Source: Lachnospiraceae bacterium
Lineage (GTDB): Bacteria > Bacillota > Clostridia > Lachnospirales > Lachnospiraceae
DNA length: 48,206 nucleotides
Direction: 5' to 3'
NCBI GenBank assembly: GCA_021203145.1
Contig: JAJQBS010000084.1
Coordinates: 2,228 to 50,433 of the forward strand
Below the pieces are notes generated by a model. The model saw only the letters and a program-made list of their open reading frames with translations. It was not told the origin of the DNA and did not search any database. The position numbers and the translations under genes are program-made. This document shows positions 43,131-48,206 of the stretch, piece after piece. The first letter of the stretch is position 1. Every line of letters starts with the position of its first letter.

Positions 43131-44018
43131 TCACTTTCCCACTGTTTTATCATACGCTGCCTTCACCGCATCCATTGCGGCACTGCGGAACCCGGCTCTC
43201 TCCAGGGCATGCACACCCGCGATCGTCGTCCCGCCCGGCGAACACACCGCATCCTTTAAGGCACCAGGATGGCGGCCGCTCTCCTGTACAAGCGAAGCCG
43301 CGCCAATCAGAGTCTGGCATGCATAATCAATGGCTTTCGCTCTTGGAAGTCCACACTCCACAGCTCCGTCGGAGAGTGCCTCGATAAATAAATATACATA
43401 TGCGGGCCCGCACCCGGATAGAGCGCTGGCCGCGTCAATCAGATGCTCCGCGATGTAATCCATTCGTCCGGTCGCAGACATGATCTGGTCAAATTGCTGC
43501 AGCTGCTTTTGGTTTACCTCTGGCGACGCGCATGCAAGCGTCATCCCCTTGCCAATCGAGACGGGCGTATTCGGCATGATCCGGATGACCGGGTACGCGC
43601 CTCCTGCCATTCGCTGAATGTCGGCGATCGTCAGGCCTGCCGCCATGGTGACCAGGAGTACCCCTCTTGCCCGTTCGGTTACAGACGCCCCGTTTCCAAT
43701 TTTCTCGTTTTCATACTGCTCGTTTCCTTCCCCTTCCGATCCTTTTCCCATGCAGAACCTCTGTGCCAGCTCTTCGCGCAGCGGAAGCAGCATCTCCTCC
43801 ATCATCGCAGGCTTGACGCCCAGAAAAATAATCTCACACGCGGACACGGCATCCTGATTGCTTCCCGTCCGGGCCCCCAGCTCTGCGGCAAGAGTCTCCG
43901 CTTTGGAAGCCGACCTGTTGGCAAGCAGGATCTGTGTCGGGTCAACTGTCCGCGCAACCGCTCTGGCGATCGCGGAACCCATATTGCCGCAGCCTATAAA
44001 ACCGATCTTTCCACTCAT
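43131..44018 (-). CDS. proC: Pyrroline-5-carboxylate reductase with a loop insert
   Basis: ProC reduces pyrroline-5-carboxylate to proline with NAD(P)H, the last step of proline synthesis. The 295-residue product has the Rossmann start KIGFIGCGNMGSAIARAV, IRIMPNTPVSIGKGMT, and the C-terminal ALSGCGPAYVYLFIEALSDG and VCSPGGTTIAGVHALE signatures. The family usually has 265-275 residues. The excess is a charged segment (GKGSEGEGNEQYENEKIGNG) between LREELAQRF and GVLLVTMAAGL. AAGGA lies seven bases before ATG 44018. It is the third gene of proB-proA-proC. Confidence 0.96.
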   Translation of the reverse strand: MSGKIGFIGCGNMGSAIARAVARTVDPTQILLANRSASKAETLAAELGARTGSNQDAVSACEIIFLGVKPAMMEEMLLPLREELAQRFCMGKGSEGEGNEQYENEKIGNGASVTERARGVLLVTMAAGLTIADIQRMAGGAYPVIRIMPNTPVSIGKGMTLACASPEVNQKQLQQFDQIMSATGRMDYIAEHLIDAASALSGCGPAYVYLFIEALSDGAVECGLPRAKAIDYACQTLIGAASLVQESGRHPGALKDAVCSPGGTTIAGVHALERAGFRSAAMDAVKAAYDKTVGK

Positions 44019-44151
44019 GTCAAAATCCTTTCTATAACAGTACCGTTTTTTCCCTGCGAAGTGTTCTGCCGATGAGTCTCAGGCGAAGATGCATCCCTTA
44101 TTATGGCAGCTGTCAGAATCCTTCATGCAGATGTCCCATGCCGTAGCACGG

Positions 44152-45657
44152 TCACCGCACGTTCCCATTTCCATGAATGATATACTTATAGGTAGTGAGC
44201 TCCTCAAGCCCCATCGGTCCTCTGGCATGCAGCTTCTGAGTGGAAATGCCCATTTCACAGCCAAGCCCGAATTCACCGCCGTCAGTAAATCGCGTCGAAG
44301 CGTTTACATATACAGCCGCCGAATCAATCGACTGCGTGAACTGCTCTGCCGCCGCATCATCTCTGGTAATAATCGCATCCGAATGGCCGGTTGAATGCTC
44401 CGAGATATGCGCGATTGCATCCGGCAGAGAATCCACGACCTTCACCGCCAAAATGTAGTCCAAAAATTCCGTGTCAAAGTCCTCCGGCCTAGCCGATACC
44501 AGAAACTTTTCTGTCTCGCCGCCAATTCCGTCCCGGATACGCTGCAGGCGCTGTACCACCGGGTGTGTCTGGGCGGAAACAACCGATACGGACGTTTCGG
44601 ATCCATCACCCTTCAAGGCAGCTGCCTCTTCCCTGGTCTCTTCCTCGATCAGAGTTTCCCCGGAATTTGCTTCTATCTCATTGACGCTGTTTTCCGGAAC
44701 AGGAAGGATGTCTTCCATGTCAGCTTCTTCCACAATCTCCTCATCCTGGATCAGAATCTGTGCCGCCCTTTCATCCAGCCGCAGCTCCACCGGGGGTTCC
44801 AGCTCCTGCAGGCGGTCGTCAATCAGACGTTTTTTCAGCTTTGGAAGAAATTCCTCCGCGATATCCTGATGTACGACACAGACCTCCTCCGCGTTGCACA
44901 CGCTCGGGCGGCTGGTCTTCGCATTCACAATAATATTAAGAGCCATCTCCTGATCTGCCGCACGGTCCACATAAACATGGCAGATGCCGGTCCCGGTCTC
45001 AATACAGTTAACCGTGGCATTTTCCACGCAGGCGCGGATCAGTCCCCTGCCTCCTCTGGGGATTAACAGATCGACATACCCCTTGGCCGTCATCAGCTCC
45101 ATCGAACTCTGCCGGGTCGTATCCTGCACCAGCTGCACAAGGTCTTCCGGCAGCCCGACCTTTGCCAGGCCGTCCCGGAGTGCGTTTGTGATCGCGTTCG
45201 CGGATAAAAAGGCCTCCTTACCGCCGCGAAGAATACAGGCATTTCCGCTCTTGATGCAGAGCGCCGCTGCGTCACTGGTAACGTTCGGCCTGCTCTCATA
45301 GATGATCGCAATCACCCCCATCGGCACGGAACGCTTCTGAATCAGAAGTCCGCCCGGGCGGGTCGTCTCGCGCAGCACGCGGCCTACCGGATCCGGCAGA
45401 GCCGCCACATCAAGGATGCCCTCGGCCATCGCCTGAATCCGGCCTGTCGTCAGCAGCAGCCGGTCAAGCATGACATCGGAGATCATCCCCCTGGCGCGAT
45501 CCATGTCCTTTTTGTTTTCACTCAGGATCTCATCCGAATGCCAGAGCAGCGCGTCCGCCATCGCCTTGAGTGCGTCGTCCTTCTGCCTCGAGGTAACCGT
45601 CAGCAGCCCGGGAGCCGCTGCCTTTGCTTTTTTCAAAATCTCCGCTGTCGTTATCAT
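44152..45657 (-). CDS. proA: Gamma-glutamyl phosphate reductase with a long acidic insert
   Basis: ProA reduces gamma-glutamyl phosphate to glutamate semialdehyde. Family motifs are present: [48 protein letters not shown], catalytic Cys in [13 protein letters not shown], and [16 protein letters not shown] with [13 protein letters not shown]. At 501 residues it is about 85 longer than usual (about 415). The excess lies between [12 protein letters not shown] and [15 protein letters not shown]. It is strongly acidic at first ([19 protein letters not shown], then [13 protein letters not shown]), and its second part looks helical ([13 protein letters not shown]). ATG 45657 has AAAGGA upstream. A 198-bp gap separates it from proB. 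Confidence 0.95.
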   Translation of the reverse strand: MITTAEILKKAKAAAPGLLTVTSRQKDDALKAMADALLWHSDEILSENKKDMDRARGMISDVMLDRLLLTTGRIQAMAEGILDVAALPDPVGRVLRETTRPGGLLIQKRSVPMGVIAIIYESRPNVTSDAAALCIKSGNACILRGGKEAFLSANAITNALRDGLAKVGLPEDLVQLVQDTTRQSSMELMTAKGYVDLLIPRGGRGLIRACVENATVNCIETGTGICHVYVDRAADQEMALNIIVNAKTSRPSVCNAEEVCVVHQDIAEEFLPKLKKRLIDDRLQELEPPVELRLDERAAQILIQDEEIVEEADMEDILPVPENSVNEIEANSGETLIEEETREEAAALKGDGSETSVSVVSAQTHPVVQRLQRIRDGIGGETEKFLVSARPEDFDTEFLDYILAVKVVDSLPDAIAHISEHSTGHSDAIITRDDAAAEQFTQSIDSAAVYVNASTRFTDGGEFGLGCEMGISTQKLHARGPMGLEELTTYKYIIHGNGNVR

Positions 45658-45855
45658 AGCTGTTCCTTTCTGGTCCATATTAAGGCCGTGCATCTAATGC
45701 TGTGCATGCTATAAAAGATTATCTGGTTTCGAAATTTTAAAAGTTCCAAAAGAGTATGGTCGAATCCCACAGTCTTTAAACACTAAATATCCCGTCAATC
45801 ATGTGAAACCTCATCCTGAAAATTTATCATTTAAAGTCGGTGCTCTGATTTCTGA

Positions 45856-46629
45856 TCAAGATATCTTCTTTGCCACAAACCGGGTGCCTATCTCTTTTCC
45901 TTCCATAATATCATACAAAATCTCCGGGTGCTCCCCGTTCGCGATAATCATATCGCAGCCGGCATCCATGGCGATCTGCGCGGCATTCAGCTTCGCAGAC
46001 ATACCACCGGTGCCAAAATCGCTCCCGGCTCCGCCCCCCAGCGCGCGCAACCCGGGCGTGATTTCCTCCACCCGGGAGATTAGCTTCGCATCCGGATCCT
46101 TGTGCGGATCCGCCGTAAAAAGCCCGTCAATATCAGATAAAAGGACAATCAGATCTGCGTCGACAATCGTAGAGACCAGCGCGGCCAGACTGTCATTCTC
46201 GCCGATAAAAAACTCCTCCGTGGCGACCGAGTCATTCTCATTGATGATCGGAAGCACATGAAAGTCCAACAGCCGAAAAAACGTGCTATGCAGATTCGCC
46301 CGGCGCGACTCATCCTCAATATCCGAGCGCGTCAGCAAAACCTGCGCGACACAGTGATTGTACTGCTGAAACAGCTTGTCATACGTATACATCAGCTCAC
46401 ACTGGCCGACTGCGGCAGCCGCCTGCTTTGTCGAAATGTCCTCCGGCTTTTTGAGAAGCCCCAGCTTGCCGGAGCCCATCCCCGTCGCGCCGGAGGAAAC
46501 AAGAAGCACCTCATTGCCCGCGTTTTTGATGTCACTAAGTACCTTGCAAAGCATCTCCACGCGGCGGATATTCAGATTGCCCGTACTGTGCGCCAGCGTG
46601 GAGGTACCTACCTTTACTACCAGTCTCAT
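45856..46629 (-). CDS. proB: Glutamate 5-kinase (short form without PUA domain)
   Basis: ProB phosphorylates glutamate, the first step of proline synthesis, and is the usual feedback-controlled step. The 257-residue product is the amino-acid kinase domain only: RLVVKVGTSTLAH, EVLLVSSGATGMGSGKLGL, FHVLPIINENDSVATEE, LIVLLSDIDGLFTADP, and GTGGMSAKLNAAQIAMDAG. The C-terminal PUA domain of E. coli-type enzymes (about 110 residues) is absent, as in many Firmicutes. ATG 46629 has GAGAGG six bases upstream; the frame's ATG at 46644 has no site. It leads the proB-proA-proC unit. Confidence 0.96.
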   Translation of the reverse strand: MRLVVKVGTSTLAHSTGNLNIRRVEMLCKVLSDIKNAGNEVLLVSSGATGMGSGKLGLLKKPEDISTKQAAAAVGQCELMYTYDKLFQQYNHCVAQVLLTRSDIEDESRRANLHSTFFRLLDFHVLPIINENDSVATEEFFIGENDSLAALVSTIVDADLIVLLSDIDGLFTADPHKDPDAKLISRVEEITPGLRALGGGAGSDFGTGGMSAKLNAAQIAMDAGCDMIIANGEHPEILYDIMEGKEIGTRFVAKKIS

Positions 46630-46665
46630 ATTCTGCCTCTCCATGAATGTATATTTTCTGAAACT

Positions 46666-46691
46666 TAACCCGGATCAACCGGAACTGAAAG
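46666..46691. repeat. Short CCGG-hairpin repeat, copy 3
   Basis: TTAACCCGGATCAACCGGAA followed by CTGAAA, upstream of proB; it matches the copies at 40951 and 41800 with a few changes. Confidence 0.7.
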
Positions 46692-46770
46692 CGACTGCTG
46701 TCTTCTTATGATCACTGTCGTCCAGATAGATTAACGTGATTTTCCCTGTCTTTCTTTGTGATGAAATACG

Positions 46771-46800
46771 AAAAGGAGGCGGACGAGCCACCTCCTTTTT
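46771..46800 (-). terminator. Terminator after the truncated ATPase gene
   Basis: AAAAGGAGG / CCTCCTTTTT with a few more pairs inside and a short loop. Symmetric flanks allow function on both strands; it separates the ATPase remnant from the proline genes. Confidence 0.75.
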
Positions 46801-47001
46801 GTCCGCGCACAAATTATAACAAAAAACATGCGCTACCGCAAGATATACTTTTTACTATCGTTATGTAGATTCATTCAAAGCATCAAATATTTCATCGTTT
46901 ACCTCGCTCTTTTGACCAAACATTGACTTTCCAGCACAATTTGCTCATTCAAAAGGTAATGGCGACATTACGAGATTATTGCAGTGCCGCCCCCTTACCC
47001 A
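46801..47001. other. Intergenic region with a possible 20-codon scrap
   Basis: AT-rich. On the minus strand a short frame (MFGQKSEVNDEIFDALNEST, ending near 46865) could be the C-terminus of a lost small protein; nothing else is supported. Confidence 0.4.
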
Positions 47002-48183
47002 TCACAGCAGTGGAGTCATATAAATCGGCAGATACAGGATTTCGTTCTCCTCCTTATAGTCCTTCGTGTGCATCACGATCGGCATATCCATATACTTGCC
47101 GTACTTCGTCCGGAACTTTTTCAATGAAGATAACGTATACCGCTCACCGGATTTTACCTCGATTGGTGAAATGTTTTGTGCACTGGTGATCCTGCATTTT
47201 GCGATCAGAAAGTCAATCTCCATCCTTGCGCTGGCATCTGTTCGTGAGGATTTTGAAAAAAAGTAGAGCCTGTGCCCGGAAGCCGCCAGCATCTGCGCCA
47301 CGATGTTTTCCATCAGCATGCCTTCATTTACCGTAAGCTTGTCAAACAACAGTTTTCGGTAGATTTCCTCCGATACGATATCCTTCTCATCAAAGGCGTG
47401 GCTGATCAGCAAACCGGTATCGGCCAGATAACACTTCATGGTTTTCCGGTCCATATTCATTTTCAGTCCGACGTTCGGCTCGGAACAGTTGTAGCAGTTA
47501 TTTACAATCATGGCATCGGCCAGCCAGAAGAAAGGCTGCTCGTATTGCCTTGTTCTTGCCCCCGACCGGATATCCTTCAGACGGAACTTTTTCTCATGAC
47601 GAGACAGTTGCGACGGTATCTGATCAAAAATAGCCTCGACCGCCAACTCATTTCCGGCGGAATGCTTGCGGATATCCTCCCGATAAAGTGTAAGAATTCC
47701 TCTCTTTATGTGGTCCACCTCGGTGAAATCCTTTTTACCCTGATAGGCTTCCACTGCCTGAGGCATCCCGCCGACAATCAGATACTGCCGGAAATAATCC
47801 ATAGCTTTCCGGTGCATCGCCTGCCCCATGGGACGCTTTTTCTCATAACAGGAGCGAATCAGGGGCATCAGCGTCTCATTCTCCATAGCCCACAGGAATT
47901 CCTCAAAATCCATGGGATACATGTAGACATGCTCCTCCTCTGAAGGGATCATAATGTCCCGGACGTTTTTCCGTATCGACATAAGAGAACCGGTTTCCAG
48001 ATAGGCATATCTTCCGTCCGCTACCAGATATTTAATAGCTCCTCTCGCCCGCGGGAACATCTGCACCTCGTCAAATATGATCAGCGTCTCTCCCTGATAA
48101 AGGCGTACATTATAATAGCCTGACAGATACAGAAAAAATGTGTCCAGATCATCGGCACTATACCGAATTCGGCATAGTGCCGA
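47002..48183 (-). pseudogene. DUF4143-type ATPase, 5'-truncated (no P-loop)
   Basis: The visible frame matches the AAA_14/DUF4143 family: Walker B LIIFDEVQMFPRARGAIKYL, sensor-like RYAYLETGSLMSI, the arch SEEEHVYMYPMDFEEFLWAM, and DUF4143 with CYLADTGLLISHAF and the nuclease-like MEIDFLIAKCRI plus ISPIEVKSGERYT. An in-frame TAG at 48186-48184 lies only about 15 codons before LDTFFLYLSG, so the N-terminal Walker A region is missing. The break falls at a perfect 30-bp palindrome. Either an insertion or rearrangement cut the gene, or the window end is a misassembly. The C-terminal two thirds look intact. Confidence 0.8.
48153..48182. repeat. Perfect-arm palindrome at the right edge
   Basis: CGGCACTAT and ATAGTGCCG flank an ACCGAATTCGGC core; 28 of 30 bases are symmetric about the centre of GAATTC. 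CTATACCGAA is repeated just after it (48184-48193). It could be an inverted-repeat element end or an assembly artefact. Confidence 0.8.
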
Positions 48184-48206
48184 CTATACCGAAGTTGAAA
48201 CTATGC

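Noticed and set aside
44079..44276. 65-codon minus-strand frame near the proA end
   Set aside because: Out-of-frame shadow of the proA 3' end.

Overview
The window looks like a chromosomal segment of a gut-type Clostridia, most likely Lachnospiraceae. The evidence is the Rnf operon in clostridial order (C-D-G-E-A-B), the clostridial EF-G-like GTPase, a T-box in front of leuA, strong AGGAGG ribosome binding sites, TTGACA/TATAAT-type promoters, a DUF4358 lipoprotein next to MBOAT/DHHW acetylation genes, and moderately high GC. This assignment is inference from gene content; no rRNA or tRNA gene is visible. The window opens inside a gene and ends beside a perfect 30-bp palindrome, so both edges may be assembly break points.

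Layout. 1-6314 (+): an extracellular protein with three FMN-binding domains (5' end outside the window), then rnfC, a fused rnfD-rnfG, rnfE, rnfA and rnfB, closed by a strong terminator. 6422-8494 (-): EF-G-like GTPase, divergent from tyrA (8882) and aroA (10163). 11640-13815: an AT-richer stretch with a HExxH protein, a SAM methyltransferase and a histidine-kinase scrap. 13960-14559 (+): small alarmone synthetase. 14653-17522 (-): pnp and rpsO. 17772-22762 (-): folA preceded by a cell-surface O-acetylation cluster (DHHW protein, MBOAT, DUF4358 lipoprotein, SGNH hydrolase). 22961-25180 (-): secreted beta-helix-type protein with a 24-bp minisatellite. 25497-31081: lrp (+), leuA with a T-box leader (-), alaS (-). 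31348-34636 (-): leucine-rich-repeat protein and a siroheme-synthase/RNase HI fusion. 34962-37410 (+): DAHP synthase and a MATE exporter. 37493-38791 (-): pepT. 39172-40736 (+): nitroreductase and an MNT/HEPN pair. 41114-43032 (-): Gly/Ser-rich protein, gene scraps and an MBL-fold hydrolase. 43131-46629 (-): proline operon proB-proA-proC. 47002 to the right edge (-): a DUF4143-type ATPase lacking its P-loop.

How the parts work together. The Rnf block would couple ferredoxin oxidation to NAD+ reduction and ion pumping, with the triple-flavin protein as a possible extracellular electron relay. The aromatic genes (DAHP synthase, aroA, tyrA), proline genes and leuA are scattered biosynthetic units. 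The surface genes would acetylate an exported glycan.

Three unusual themes stand out. First, gene fusions: RnfD-RnfG, and precorrin-2 dehydrogenase-RNase HI. Second, low-complexity, often acidic inserts in otherwise conserved enzymes (AroA, ProA, ProC, PepT, the DHHW protein and the siroheme/RNase HI linker), several built from short in-frame DNA repeats. Third, several families of hairpin-rich intergenic repeats, two of which sit at gene ends or between a riboswitch and its gene.
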